64,000 bases of DNA from Bradyrhizobium erythrophlei (GTDB taxonomy: Bacteria; Pseudomonadota; Alphaproteobacteria; Rhizobiales; Xanthobacteraceae): positions 5,117,001 through 5,181,000 of the forward strand of contig NZ_LT670818.1 in assembly GCF_900129505.1 (NCBI RefSeq), read 5' to 3'. Below, piece by piece: positions 36,743-46,910 of the stretch (positions within the stretch are counted from its first letter, which is position 1; every line of letters begins with the position of its first letter). The notes under the pieces were generated by a model. That model saw only the letters and a program-made list of their open reading frames with translations. It searched no databases and was not told the DNA's origin. Made by a program: the position numbers and the translations under genes.

Positions 36743-37599
36743 CTGTCAACTCCGCGGACAGGCCAAGCCGGCGCCGGCCCGCCGTATATTCGGCGTGGCT
36801 CGTGTCCGCGCTCGTGATGACCGCCAGAATAACGCCACGTCACGCTCAACGCTTGCGTGTCAATTAATCTCCCTGCTCGATGCCGTCTGTGCGCGCAAGG
36901 CAACTTGAATTGAAAGGCCGCGCCTTTTGACTGTGTTCCCGGTGGCCCACTGCGCCCGATGACGTCGCTCCCTCACTTGCCATCCGCATCACTGGCGTTA
37001 AGAATTCAATCTTCGAGCTCCCAAATCAAGATCGGAATGATGTTGTCGTCAACTAGGCGCTAGATCTTTGATCATTCCAGTTCAATATCAGGGTTCGATT
37101 TCCACTCGTCGTGCTGAACAGTGATCTCATATGTCCTGCGAAAGCTAGAAACGCGGTTGCGCCGTTCTGTCATGAAATATCAAGGTCTCGCTGCCTTCGT
37201 TCTTGCCAAGAGCGGTCGGGTAGGGCCCTGAAATCCATCCGGGCGTGGTGAGCAAACTAACGGGTAACATCGCACCTCCCTCGTCAAAAACGCCGGGCGC
37301 ATCGAATTTTTGCTCGGCCAGCTCATACGAACTGAAGCGAAATCCTCCTCTTCGACCTAATCCATCCGAACGTCCATCTTATTAGAAAACGCCGGCGGTC
37401 GCCCAAATTTGAACCTGCATCGGCGTCCAATTTTACCTCTTTGAGCGACGAGTCTGAGTGGTAGCGCTCGCGCGTCGGCAGGTTCGTCTGTATACCTAAG
37501 GCGCTATCGCCGCGAGCGACAAGCAAGAACACTCGGCGGCGCGAGCCACTGCGGTCGGTTCACAGGCTCCTCTCCGATTTCCCAACAGGTGACGGGGGT
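36743..37599. other. Long spacer without recognised genes
   Basis: 857 bp with stop codons scattered in all frames. It should hold the promoter of the giant kinase (minus) and of the urt operon (plus). I saw no strong palindrome or tRNA. Confidence 0.4.
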
Positions 37600-38447
37600 A
37601 TGGAAAGCGCGCTGAACGCCACCTTCGAAGTCCTGACCTTTGGGGCCGTCGTCGTCCTCGTGGTATTGGGACTCGGCATCATCGCCGGAATGATGGGCAT
37701 CTTCAACTTCGCCCATGGCGAGTTTGTTTTGCTCGGCGCCTACACCACATATCTCGTTTATAGCTTTGGGGCGCCGGTTTGGCTCAGCATGCTCGCGGCG
37801 CCCCTTGTGGTGGCGGCCATTGGCTTTGTTCTCGAGCGCCTTGTTATCCGACGCTTTTATGCCGCTCCCGTTGCCGCCATGCTCGGAACCTACGCGCTCG
37901 GCCTTATCATTCGGGAGGGCGTGCGCAGCCTCATCGGCTCGGTGCCGGAGCCGATCGTCGGCTCGCTCGCTGTCGGGGACGTCCAACGCTCGCGTTGGCG
38001 GTGCGCCATCGTCGTTATCACCGCCCGTGGTGACGATCGCCAGCTACCTGCCGCTAACCCGGACCTCCTTTGGGCTGCGCGTCCGCGCGGCACTCGAGAA
38101 TCCGTCTCTCGCCCGCGCGTCCGGCATCTCAACCAACGTTCCTCTATGCCGTCACTTTTACGTTCGGCGCGGCCCTCGCCGGCCTCGCTGGCGCACTGGT
38201 AGTTCCGATGTTCTCGCTTTTTGCCGATCTCGGCATCCGCTTCCTCATCCTAGGCTTTTTCGCGATTATGCTGGGAGGCATCGACACGTTCGAAGGATAG
38301 CTGGCGGGCGCCGCTGTAGTCGGCGCGCTGAGCGCGGCGCTACCCTGGGTAGTAGCGCCGGTGCTGGCCGATATCTTGATCCTCGTCATCGTTATCGTTT
38401 TCGTCAAACTTAAGCCGGGAGGACTGATTGCGAAAAGGAGAATATGA
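37600..38447 (+). pseudogene. urtB: urtB, urea ABC transporter permease (frameshifted)
   Basis: The first 130 codons read as a normal UrtB (VVVLVVLGLGIIAGMMGIFNFAHGEFVLLGAYTTYLVY; YALGLIIREGVRSLIGSVPEP). After about 37970 the frame is lost. The rest continues in other frames as TIASYLPLTRTSFGLRVRAALENPSLARASGIST, then TFGAALAGLAGALVVPMFSLFADLGIRF, with an in-frame TAG at 38298 and a final LILVIVIVFVKLKPGGLIAKRR ending at 38447. At least two frameshifts plus a stop make it non-functional. The end overlaps urtA as ATGA, showing the old operon. Confidence 0.88.
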
Positions 38448-39688
38448 ACCATTGCAAGCAAATTAACGTCAGCGGCATCTCTTCCTTGACGGGCCGGCGG
38501 CGGTTTCTACAGAACACCGCCTGGATGAGCGGGGTGCTCGCGACGGGCATCAGCAGCTGGGCCATTCGACCTAGCTCAGTGAATGCGGCGGCGGCACCGA
38601 TCAAGGTCGGTATCGCTACCGACCTCACTGGCGCCATTGCCTATGAAGGCATAGCCAATGCCAACGTCGCCAAGATGGTGGTGAAGGACATCAACAATGC
38701 CGGCGGCATTCTGGGTCGCCCGATTGAACTCTTTATCGTAGACACGGCCTCCAACGAATCGGTCGCCGTCGCCAATGTTCGGAGACTCATCCAGCGCGAC
38801 AAGGTTGACGTCGTGCTGGGTGGCATCACCAGTTCGATGCGCAACGCCATCAAGGATGTTATCGTCACGCACGGGAAGACGCTCTATATTTATCCAGAGC
38901 AATACGAGGGCAAGGAATGCACGCCCCACATCTTTTGCACTGGACCGACCCCGGCGCAGCAATGCGACCAATTCATCCCCTGGCTAATAAAGAACGGCGG
39001 CAACCGCTTTGCGCTCCCGTCCGCAAATTACGTGTGGCCGCACGTCCTCAATGAATATGCCCGCAAGGTCATCGAAAACAACGACGGTGAGGTGATTTTC
39101 GAGGAGTATTATCCGCTCGACCAAATAGAATACGGCGCTACCGTCAACAAAATAATGACCAACAACGTCGAAGTGGTGTTCAACACCATTATCGCGCCTG
39201 GCGTAGGACCTTTCTTCAAGCAGCTCTACCAAGCCGGCTTCAGCAGGCGCGGTGGCCGTCTTGCCTGCGTCTTTTTCGACGAGAATGCCCTCAACATTAA
39301 CGAACCCAACGAAATCGAAGGGCTGGCCAGTTGCCTCGACTATTTCCACGCAGTGACAGCCGAAGATCCGGCCAGTGCAAGGATCCAGGCGCAATACGAC
39401 AAGGAATTCCCCGGCAAAATCTTTTTTGCGGCAGGAAGCGCTGCGACGGGCATGTATCGGGGCCTGAAGCTGTGGGAATTGGCGGTGAAGGAGGCGGGCA
39501 ATCTCGACCGCGAGAGTGTCGCCGCGGCGCTCGACCATGCAAAAATCAGCGAGGGACCCGGCGGACCTGCCGAAATGGTGCCGGGTAAGCGTCACTGCAA
39601 GATGAACATGTATACGGCCGTTGCCAAAAACGGAAATTTCGAGATTGTCGCGCGCAGCGAGGGTCTCGTCGATCCGAGGGAGTGCTGA
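38444..39688 (+). CDS. urtA: UrtA, urea/short-amide ABC transporter substrate-binding protein
   Basis: A 414-residue protein, intact. It has a twin-arginine-like leader (GRRRFLQNTAWMSGVLATGISSWAIRPSSVNAAA), then IKVGIATDLTGAIAYEGIANANVAKMVVKDINNAGGILGRPIELFIVDTASN and LYIYPEQYEGKECTPHIFCTGPTPAQQ, as in UrtA. AAAAGGAG lies ahead of the ATG. It is flanked by ruined urtB and urtC/D/E, so it can no longer serve a transporter encoded here; it may still bind ligand for another system or be only recently orphaned. The order B-A-C-D-E is unusual. Confidence 0.85.
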   Translation: MNHCKQINVSGISSLTGRRRFLQNTAWMSGVLATGISSWAIRPSSVNAAAAPIKVGIATDLTGAIAYEGIANANVAKMVVKDINNAGGILGRPIELFIVDTASNESVAVANVRRLIQRDKVDVVLGGITSSMRNAIKDVIVTHGKTLYIYPEQYEGKECTPHIFCTGPTPAQQCDQFIPWLIKNGGNRFALPSANYVWPHVLNEYARKVIENNDGEVIFEEYYPLDQIEYGATVNKIMTNNVEVVFNTIIAPGVGPFFKQLYQAGFSRRGGRLACVFFDENALNINEPNEIEGLASCLDYFHAVTAEDPASARIQAQYDKEFPGKIFFAAGSAATGMYRGLKLWELAVKEAGNLDRESVAAALDHAKISEGPGGPAEMVPGKRHCKMNMYTAVAKNGNFEIVARSEGLVDPREC

Positions 39689-39691
39689 ACG

Positions 39692-40290
39692 CTGGCTGAC
39701 AACACGGCAGCAGCGCCGTCGAGTATCACCGGCTCGCGCCGCAATCGCCGGCGGCAAGTGATTCCCATACTCGAGATCGTGCTCCTTGTCGTGTTTGCGG
39801 CGGCCCCAATTATGCTTGAGGACTATCTCACTGTCTTCGTTACGCGCGTCTTCATCCTCGCGCTGCTAGCGCTTAGCTTCGATCTCGCGTGGGGGTACTC
39901 CGGCATCATGAGCTTCGGGCAGGCTCTGTTCTTCGGGGCGGGGGGATACGGCGTGGCCCTTCTGGCTCGCGACCTCGAAATTGCGTCAAGTCTTGCCCGC
40001 TGCGCTTGCCGTCGGCCTGATTTCTTCGTTTGCCGTCGGCGCGCTCCTGCTGCTCGGGCGCAATCCGCGGACAACGATCTTCGTCGCGTTGGGCACCCTC
40101 ACCGGCTCCTATATGGCCGAGCGGTTGGCGCGCGGCTGGTACTATATCGGCGGGGCAGAATGGCATCCCTTCCATCCCACCGATGACAGCCGGTGGCTAC
40201 GAATTTTGCCGAGGGCGCTGCTATTATTATCTCGCCTTCGGCGTGCTTGTGATCGTCTATCTGGCGGCCACACCGGTCGGGCGAGCATGC
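39692..40290 (+). pseudogene. urtC: urtC, urea ABC transporter permease (frameshifted, truncated)
   Basis: Reads LEIVLLVVFAAAPIMLEDYLTVFVTRVFILALLALSFDLAWGYSGIMSFGQALFFGAGGYGVALLARD in one frame, then LAVGLISSFAVGALLLLGRNPRTTIFVALGTLTGSYMAERLARGWYYIGGA in a second, and YYYLAFGVLVIVYLA in a third. It then breaks off and runs straight into UrtD-like sequence, so the last third of UrtC and the start of UrtD are deleted. Confidence 0.82.
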
Positions 40291-40793
40291 GGCGGCCTCA
40301 GCCTCAAATTCCAGATCACCAGCGTGCTCCCGGCGCTTACAGTGTACGACAACGTGCTTCTTGCGCTGCAGGCGCAAAGCTCGATTGCCAGCCTAATCTT
40401 TTCGCGTACGCGTGAATCGCTTCATGAGCATGTTATGCACCTGCTCGCACAGTTTCACCTGGCTCAGCGGTGCGCGGAGCGAGCAGCCGCCCTAATCCAT
40501 GGCCAGCAGCGATGGCTCGAAATCGCTATGCCTCTCGCGTGCACGCCGCACCTGCTCTTGCTCGACGAGCCGACTGCCGGGATAAGCCTAGAGGAGCGAC
40601 GCATCACGGCGAGTTGCTAATGCCGATCAAACGTCACAGCTCGCTGGGGATCGTCGAGCACGACCTCGATTTTATCCGCAATATTTGCGATGTTCTCACT
40701 GTCCTCGACCAAGGCAAGGTCATCGAAAGCGGAACAGTCAGACATATACAGAGCGGCCGGAACGTGCAGGAGGTCTATCTTATTCCTGTCTGA
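40291..40793 (+). pseudogene. urtD: urtD, ABC transporter ATPase (5'-truncated, frameshifted)
   Basis: Begins inside the ATPase: LKFQITSVLPALTVYDNVLLALQAQ. It continues to HGQQRWLEIAMPLACTPHLLLLDEPTAGIS, then shifts frame to GIVEHDLDFIRNICDVLTVLDQGKVIESGTVRHIQ and a stop. The Walker A segment is missing because of the deletion that joined it to urtC. The ABC signature LSHGQQ is changed to LIHGQQ. Confidence 0.8.
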
Positions 40794-40794
40794 G

Positions 40795-41474
40795 TTGGCG
40801 TTTCTCCAAGTCCGCGACCTGTGCGTCTCATACGGCGTTAGTCAGGTGCTGTTCGATGTAAGTCTGGCGACGCCAAGACATGGCGCCATAGCGGTACTTG
40901 GTCGGAACGGCGCCGGCAAATCGACGTTGGCAAAGACAATTGTCGGCGAACTCGCCCCCCGCCGGTAGCATCGCCCTGAATCGTCAGGACATCACGCGGC
41001 TGCCGACCGAACGTCGAATTCATACAGGCCTAGGCTACGTGCCGCAGGAGCATTCGGTCTTTAACCGACTGAGTGTGCGCGAGCACCTTGAGGTGGGTGC
41101 GCTCACGAACCGAGACCGGTCAGCGATCGATCAGGTGCTCGCCTGGTTCCCCAAGCTCGACGGCTCGATCAGCCACACTTTCTGGTGGGGAGCGCAAAAT
41201 GCTGGCGATCGGCCGTGCCATCTCGTCTAGTCCCAAGCTCCTACTGCTCGACGAGCCGACTGAGGGCTTGTGGATCGGTGTTGTGGAGGAGATCGCCGAG
41301 TGTTTGCGAAATCTTGTCAAAGATATCGCTGTCGTTATTGTCGCGCAGCATCTCGAGCTCGCGCTGGGCGTAGCGGACTACGCTTATGTCCTCGATCGAG
41401 GTCGAGTCGCTCCTGAGGATCGATCGGCTGCCGTGCGCAAAGATCCAATGCTTCTACAGCTTCTCGCGCCCTAA
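40795..41474 (+). pseudogene. urtE: urtE, ABC transporter ATPase (frameshifted)
   Basis: Reads LAFLQVRDLCVSYGVSQVLFDVSLATPRHGAIAVLGRNGAGKSTLAKTIVGEL (Walker A) in frame one and SIALNRQDITRLPTERRIHTGLGYVPQEHSVFNRLSVREHLEVGAL in frame two. It returns to SGGERKMLAIGRAISSSPKLLLLDEPTEGLW (signature and Walker B) in another, ending at 41474. Two frameshifts are present. It is the last gene of the ruined operon. Confidence 0.82.
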
Positions 41475-41790
41475 GCGAACGTCGCGTTGCAGCAAGTTAT
41501 GACAGCGTCAATGTCCTGCAGCGCAAGCCCAGCAATATAGCGAAAGCTTCCAGCGATCTGGGTGAGCTCTGAGATAGCGAGTTAGTTCAACGTCGGGCGG
41601 ATCAAGCGCGAGGTGATCGAGCCCTGCTTGGCTCGATACAAGGGGCCGCCTCATCAAAACGACGGGCGATGGCGTGCTCGCAGACCCCGCCAACCATAGG
41701 CGAGCATCGAAAAGGCTCGATGCTAAAATTTACCAGTCCGGTCGCGGCTAGCGTGTTTGATACCCGCAAGTCCGTGTGGGCGAGACTGCT
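41475..41790. other. Intergenic region
   Basis: No gene seen between the urtE remnant and the cyclase stub. Confidence 0.35.
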
Positions 41791-41919
41791 ATGGCTCAGA
41801 AGCGCATTCAACGAAGGTTAGCCGCCATCTTGGCCGCCGACGTCGTGGGCTACTCCGCGCTCATGGAGCGAGCGGAGGAAGCCACCTACGCCGAGGATGA
41901 GCATGGACGCAGCACTTGA
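41791..41919 (+). pseudogene. N-terminal stub of an adenylate cyclase-type protein
   Basis: Forty-two codons read MAQKRIQRRLAAILAADVVGYSALMERAEEATYAEDE and then stop. RLAAILAADVVGYS-LM is the start of the class III cyclase domain in the rhizobial cyclase/TPR family. The rest of the gene is gone. Confidence 0.7.
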
Positions 41920-42256
41920 GCGTCAAAGCAGCGGAAAGCGGCGACTCGAATTCTCAACGGGGGCTATGGAAAGTCGCGGCTGGACACTGGTGGAAAACGA
42001 AAATCGCAAGTTGATAAAGCGTGCCAGGCGCGTCGATGCTCTGCGGCGGCTGACGAGCTTGAGGTTGCGGTCGCTTGCAATAACTGGGACCTACAACTCA
42101 CTAAATCGAGGAATTGCCGACCTCGCATGAATAGGACCAGCTATAGCGGCCGCCCGACCACGTGGTGCAGTGTTTCAATTGACGCTGCGCTCGCTCGTGT
42201 CCGGCAGGGGAAATAGGGTGTGACATTCACGTCGCGATGTATGACCGTATCATCTG
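41920..42256. other. Intergenic region
   Basis: A 77-codon open frame at 41897-42130 has no recognisable similarity or binding site and is not called. Nothing else was seen. Confidence 0.3.
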
Positions 42257-42655
42257 CTACGTGGCCTTAGAAGGTCCCTTGGGCCTGCTCAGTGCCGCTT
42301 GCAGACAGTCAGCCACACGGCTCCCCTGCAGGTCGAGCGGTTTATGCAGGAAACAGACGGCCCCCGCGTTCATTGCTTTCGTTCGAACGACGTCGTTCGG
42401 GTAGGCAGTTATGAAAATAATGGGTATGTCGAAACCCAACTGAGATAAACGTTCCTGAAGCTCGAGGCCGCCCATATTCGGCATTTGTACGTCCGCAATC
42501 AGACAGCGAGTTTCTTTCACCCACGACGATCGCAAATACGACTCAGCGGAGGCAAATGCACGGCCTGTGAGCCCGAGTGATTTCACGAGCTTCTCTATAG
42601 CCCCGCGAAACAAATCGTCGTCATCCACGATCGATATGATGGGAACCTCTGCCAA
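42257..42655 (-). CDS. Single-domain response regulator (FixJ-type receiver only)
   Basis: About 132 residues with only a receiver domain: IISIVDDDDLFRGAI, phospho-acceptor Asp55 in CLIADVQMP, Thr in IIFITAYP and Lys in FLHKPL. There is no output domain, so it probably acts as a phosphate shuttle or sink in a relay, or binds another protein. The TTG at 42655 begins the domain; the ATG at 42718 would add an odd Trp-rich leader. It lies 93 bp downstream of the FixJ-like regulator at 42749 and may be cotranscribed. Confidence 0.75.
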   Translation of the reverse strand: MAEVPIISIVDDDDLFRGAIEKLVKSLGLTGRAFASAESYLRSSWVKETRCLIADVQMPNMGGLELQERLSQLGFDIPIIFITAYPNDVVRTKAMNAGAVCFLHKPLDLQGSRVADCLQAALSRPKGPSKAT

Positions 42656-42748
42656 CCGTTCGTTCCGCCATCGGTAGAGAAGCACACTGCCCACCACAGG
42701 GTGCCACGACCCGGTCATTCGGGATATACTACCTGGGTTTTAGTTTTC

Positions 42749-43408
42749 CTATTGTTCTTGCCCCCGAATTCCGAGGTTCTCGGCAATGAGCACCAGGTCG
42801 GCCAGTGATTTCGTGCCCATCTTTCGCATCACATGACCACGGTGAATCTTAACGGTCATTTCGGTTATGCCGATTCTGAAAGCCACCTCCTTGTTCATAA
42901 GGCCGGCTGTCACCAGCGCCATAATTTGACGCTCACGAGGTGTCAGCGACTGAAACCGGGCTTGGATATCCAAATTGGACTGCTCTTCTCTACGATGCTT
43001 CAGATCGCGTTCAAGAGCCCGGGTCACGGCGTCAAGCATCTCCTGGTCACGAAACGGCTTTGTTAGGAAGTCGACTGCGCCGGCCTTCATTGCCTTGACC
43101 GACATTGGAATATCCCCATGACCGGTAATGAAGATGATGGGTATCTTCAGCCCTAATCGACTTAGTTCTGCTTGCAGGTCGAAGCCGCTCAGCCGAGGTA
43201 GTCTGACATCTAAGACCAAGCAGCTGGGGACGGTAGGTAGTGGATGTTCCAGTAGTTCCGTTGCGGATGCGAACGTTCGTACGCTCAGTCCGACCGAACG
43301 AAACAAACTGCTGAGTGCGCCGCGGGCGAGCGGATCATCGTCGATCACAAGTACAGTTGGCTCGTCCGCAGCTGGGACGGTTGAAGCAGTAGGCTCGCCT
43401 TTTTTCAT
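42749..43408 (-). CDS. FixJ/NarL-type response regulator, receiver plus LuxR HTH
   Basis: 219 residues. The receiver runs over residues 17-130 with VLVIDDDPLARGAL, Asp67 in [38 protein letters not shown] and Lys117. A LuxR-type HTH spans about 150-210 ([60 protein letters not shown]). Length and layout match FixJ/FixJ-like TtrR regulators. No histidine kinase is adjacent on this strand; the giant kinase at 31223 or the PAS kinase at 44706 are possible partners. Confidence 0.88.
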   Translation of the reverse strand: MKKGEPTASTVPAADEPTVLVIDDDPLARGALSSLFRSVGLSVRTFASATELLEHPLPTVPSCLVLDVRLPRLSGFDLQAELSRLGLKIPIIFITGHGDIPMSVKAMKAGAVDFLTKPFRDQEMLDAVTRALERDLKHRREEQSNLDIQARFQSLTPRERQIMALVTAGLMNKEVAFRIGITEMTVKIHRGHVMRKMGTKSLADLVLIAENLGIRGQEQ

Positions 43409-43513
43409 AGCGCGAGTTTCCGTTTCACATAGGGAAAGTTCCGTTTTGACCGAAGTTCATGGTCATTGTACCAAGACCGTGTGCTAGTCTATGGACGCGT
43501 AAGTCGCTCGCGC

Positions 43514-43811
43514 CCTTCGTTTCAAGCGAGAAGCAATTGACAGGGCGTAGTAACTCGCAAGCGCCGGCAAATAAGCCTGCAACTGCCTCCGAATAGGAGA
43601 GGGCCATGTAGTGGACAACAATCGCGACCGTAGCTGCGAAGGTCCATGCTGCGAACGCGGTTCGGCCGAAGCTCGGCAGTTTTTCGATACTAGAATTGTG
43701 CCGGACAACCAATCGGTCTCTGATCATCACAGCGCCGATCGGTGTAACGAGGGCCCCCAGCAAGTTTAGCCAGTCGAGAAACAAGCTCCAGACTCCCGCA
43801 ATGCCTGCGAT
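43514..43811 (-). pseudogene. NCS1-family permease C-terminal fragment
   Basis: On the minus strand the reading WSLFLDWLNLLGALVTPIGAVMIRDRLVVR, then LPSFGRTAFAAWTFAATVAIVVHYMA and EAVAGLFAGACELL, fits the last membrane helices of cytosine/allantoin/hydantoin (NCS1) permeases. It lies inside a longer open frame of 272 codons, but the N-terminal 140 codons of that frame look like random low-complexity sequence. I judge this a remnant. Confidence 0.6.
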
Positions 43812-44705
43812 ACGCCTTTTCTCACAGAGGCGTGACCGATTATAATGCTGTCGGAAATCCGAGGGCAACGTATTTAGCGGACAGTTCCGATCCGCACGGC
43901 TCCAATTTACTACGCGTTGCGAGAAACTTCTTGGGTCCAATCGATGAGTGGACCCGTGGGCCCAAGGCCCCCGGTGCAAAGGATTTGTGCAGGCCGTCAC
44001 GTTGACCTCGGGAACTCCGATCCACTCCAGGTTATTTCCGTTTCGATTGTTTTGTTGATTCTGTTCAGATTTTTTTTCAGCACCTCCGGGAGGAATGGGT
44101 TGCCCGCCAGGTAAGATAGCGGCCAGTTTGGGGAAGATCGCAAAAGCCAGCTTCTCGAACAGGCCGCTCGATAGCGTGCCTGAATGTTCTCTCTGAATTG
44201 TGAGGGCAGCGAGGTCCTGAAGGATGCGGCAATCTGTGGGCACGTCTGCGCTTTAGGGGTGCGTCCACATCTGACCCCGCACAGCCAAGTCCCAGTTCGA
44301 ATGGGTTCTGGCATGCCACGGCGGGCTAAAAAGAGACTTTAACAAATTATCAACGACCGTGCCAGCCCCTCCAAGCGGCTCCACGAAGGATAGTAGCAGG
44401 CCTTCAATGGTGCATCCAGTGTCGACTTTCCGGTAGTAAGATGTACGCTATCGCGAAAGTTGGATCGGAACGCTTCGATTCATTGGTTGGGCGGTTCTGT
44501 TATGATCAATCGCTGCCGTTCAAGGGAGACGCCCGCAACAAGGCCCTTCGGACCCGAGTAGGATATGCGCCTGCTCTGTGCTAGATTCATGCTACGTCGC
44601 ACGGGCAGAACCGACGCGCGTCGAAAGGAGATTGGCATGTACTTGAGGACAAGCGTGAAGGTAAAATAGTCTCTGCGCGGATACTGGACACGAGATCAGC
44701 TACAA
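43812..44705. other. Spacer, with a possible short leader ORF
   Basis: No full gene seen. At 44638 an ATG preceded by AAAGGAGA opens a 10-codon peptide (MYLRTSVKVK) that ends just upstream of the histidine kinase gene at 44706; it could be a leader or chance. The rest probably contains the promoter of the kinase operon. Confidence 0.35.
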
Positions 44706-46910
44706 ATGACTCGTTTGAAGTCCAAGTCGAAGAAGAAAACGCGGACGGTAATCGGACGCTCAAATGCAGCGCGCCAAAGAGAGCGATATTCCAAGACTAA
44801 GATTGTGGTCGATGATCGCCACGTAGATTCCTCTAAACTAAGCGGAATTCGGCAGGGCCAAGGGGAGTCCTGGGACCAAGGCAGCCTGACGCCCGAGCGG
44901 ATCCACAGCGTAAAGAAAAACATTGTGGCTCAACGACGAGCCCAACGTCGTCGCATGGGCGAGGTTAGAACCGCTTCGGAAGCCCTTTCGCACGAAATAG
45001 ACCAGTATAAACAAGTCCTGGACCGATCGCGGTTGCACCTCGAGGTCCTGCATAAATTGCCCGCGGTCGCATGGACAGTTACGCGGCATGGCAGCTGCGA
45101 CTTTGTGAATCAATTCTATGTGGATGCGACCGGCCTGTCGGCGGATTATTGCACGGCGCCGCTCAAAACGTGGAGAAAGACTCCCAGCGATCTTCCGCCT
45201 TTTCTTTCCGTTTTGCATCCGGACCATAAGGAACGTGTGTCCCATATATTTTGGGACGGCGTCCGATCAGGCGGAGGCTGGACGTTTGAGGCACCATTTC
45301 TTCATGCAGACGGCTCCTATCATTGGCACTTTGACCGTGCGGTCCCGGTGCGAGACGCCCAGGGCAAGGTTCTCCGGTTCGTCGGCTCTAGTTCCGATAT
45401 CCAGGAGTTGAGGTCGGAGAGGGACTCGCTGGTGGACAGGGAGAGGCGCCTTCTCGCAATCATCGATGGTAGCCCCAACCCGATCTTTCTTAAGGACCCT
45501 GATGGTCGCTTTTTGCTGGTCAACAGAGAATTTGAAAGGATCACCGGCGTCTCCCGCGATCAGATTATTGGTAAAACTGAGGATGACCTATCTAAATTGC
45601 GCGAAGCGGGCGCGCTTCGAACGAACGATCGAGATGTGCCCCGGTCGGGCGAGGTGATGCTCGAGGAGCTTGCTACAACCGATATAGGTCCACGCTGGGG
45701 CGCAGTTCGGAAGTTCTCAATCGTCGATGGGGACGGTCGAATCTATGCGACCGCCCACATCACGACGGATGTCACAGCACGCAAAAAGGCGGAGGAACAC
45801 CTCCGCCTGGCCGAGGACCAAACGCGGTTGATCTTGGATTCCTCCCTCGACGCTGTCATCACGATTGACGCGCGTGATACAATTACCGGCTGGAGCAAAA
45901 GCGCCGAAGACATATTTGGATGGTCCTGCGAGGAAGCGGTCGGCAAGCGCATCGTGGATACGATCATCCCCATGCAGTATCGCGAGGCTCATTTGCGAGG
46001 GTGTGAGCATTTTCTCGCTACCGGCGAAGGCGCGATACTAAACAGACGCGTCGAGATAGCGGCGCTCCATAGGGCTGGACATGAATTCCCCGTCGAGCTG
46101 ACTGTCACTGCTATCCGGCTGGAATCTTGGCACTTCACCGCCTTCGTGCGCGACTTGACGGATAAGCGACGAGTAGAGGAGGCGCTCCGCGAAGCGCGGG
46201 AAGAGCTGACCCGGGTGACCCGTCTTACCGCGATGGGGCAACTGTCTGCGTCCATCGCTCACGAGATCAACCAACCTCTGACCGCCGTTGCGGCCAATAG
46301 CGATACGTGCCTCTACTGGTTGAGCACGAAGGAGCCGGATCTCGCCAAAGCGAGGGCAGCTGCCCAGCGGTTGGCTAAGGACGCGCGGCGCGCGAGCGAG
46401 ATAATCGCCCGCATTAAGGCGTTGATGAACAAAACCCCGGTTGAAAAGGCCCCGCTCGATATTATGGACGCGATTCGTGATGTCATGAAGCTAACGCAAG
46501 GGGAATTTCGCAAGCATCGCATTACGACGCTTGCGGATCTGCACGACTCGGTTCCGCGGATCAACGGCGACCGTGTCCAATTGGAGCAAGTCATTCTGAA
46601 TCTCGTATTGAACAGTATCGACTCAATGATGCTTGTGGAGGATCGTCCAAGGACCCTTTCGATAAGATCTCGGGTGCTGGATGACAGAATGGTTGAGATC
46701 TCATTCCACGACACTGGCGTTGGACTCGATTCGACCGTGGTCGATCGACTCTTCAATGCGTTCTTCACAACGAAACACAATGGAACGGGTATGGGCTTGG
46801 CAATTTGTCGTTCGATAATCGAAGCCCACGACGGACAGATTTCGGCGACCCCGGGCGCTCCATTTGGAGCAGTTTTCCAGTTCAGCTTGCCCACTGCAGA
46901 TGGACCATGA
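44706..46910 (+). CDS. Soluble PAS-domain sensor histidine kinase
   Basis: 734 residues. A Lys/Arg-rich N-terminus (KSKSKKKTRT) and coiled stretch precede three PAS domains, starting near residues 112, 250 and 375 (LPAVAWTVTRHG; IDGSPNPIFLKDPDGRF; SSLDAVITIDARDTITGWSKSAEDIFGW). HisKA follows with His519 in SASIAHEINQPL. HATPase has VILNLVLNSID (N-box), DTGVGL (G1) and GTGMGLAIC (G2). There are no membrane helices. This is the FixL-like layout, but no PAS haem-pocket His is obvious. Its stop overlaps the start of the FixJ-type regulator at 46907. Confidence 0.88.
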   Translation: MTRLKSKSKKKTRTVIGRSNAARQRERYSKTKIVVDDRHVDSSKLSGIRQGQGESWDQGSLTPERIHSVKKNIVAQRRAQRRRMGEVRTASEALSHEIDQYKQVLDRSRLHLEVLHKLPAVAWTVTRHGSCDFVNQFYVDATGLSADYCTAPLKTWRKTPSDLPPFLSVLHPDHKERVSHIFWDGVRSGGGWTFEAPFLHADGSYHWHFDRAVPVRDAQGKVLRFVGSSSDIQELRSERDSLVDRERRLLAIIDGSPNPIFLKDPDGRFLLVNREFERITGVSRDQIIGKTEDDLSKLREAGALRTNDRDVPRSGEVMLEELATTDIGPRWGAVRKFSIVDGDGRIYATAHITTDVTARKKAEEHLRLAEDQTRLILDSSLDAVITIDARDTITGWSKSAEDIFGWSCEEAVGKRIVDTIIPMQYREAHLRGCEHFLATGEGAILNRRVEIAALHRAGHEFPVELTVTAIRLESWHFTAFVRDLTDKRRVEEALREAREELTRVTRLTAMGQLSASIAHEINQPLTAVAANSDTCLYWLSTKEPDLAKARAAAQRLAKDARRASEIIARIKALMNKTPVEKAPLDIMDAIRDVMKLTQGEFRKHRITTLADLHDSVPRINGDRVQLEQVILNLVLNSIDSMMLVEDRPRTLSIRSRVLDDRMVEISFHDTGVGLDSTVVDRLFNAFFTTKHNGTGMGLAICRSIIEAHDGQISATPGAPFGAVFQFSLPTADGP

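Noticed and set aside
37600..41474. Programmed frameshifting in the urt genes
   Set aside because: The breaks are multiple, lack slip sites, and include an in-frame stop and a deletion, so decay is simpler.
43425..44243. 272-codon minus-strand open frame as an intact gene
   Set aside because: Only the last third matches a known family (NCS1 permease end); the first part has no protein-like features.
44638..44670. Regulatory leader peptide MYLRTSVKVK
   Set aside because: A good binding site precedes it but nothing in the codons or following hairpins suggests attenuation; left as a spacer note only.
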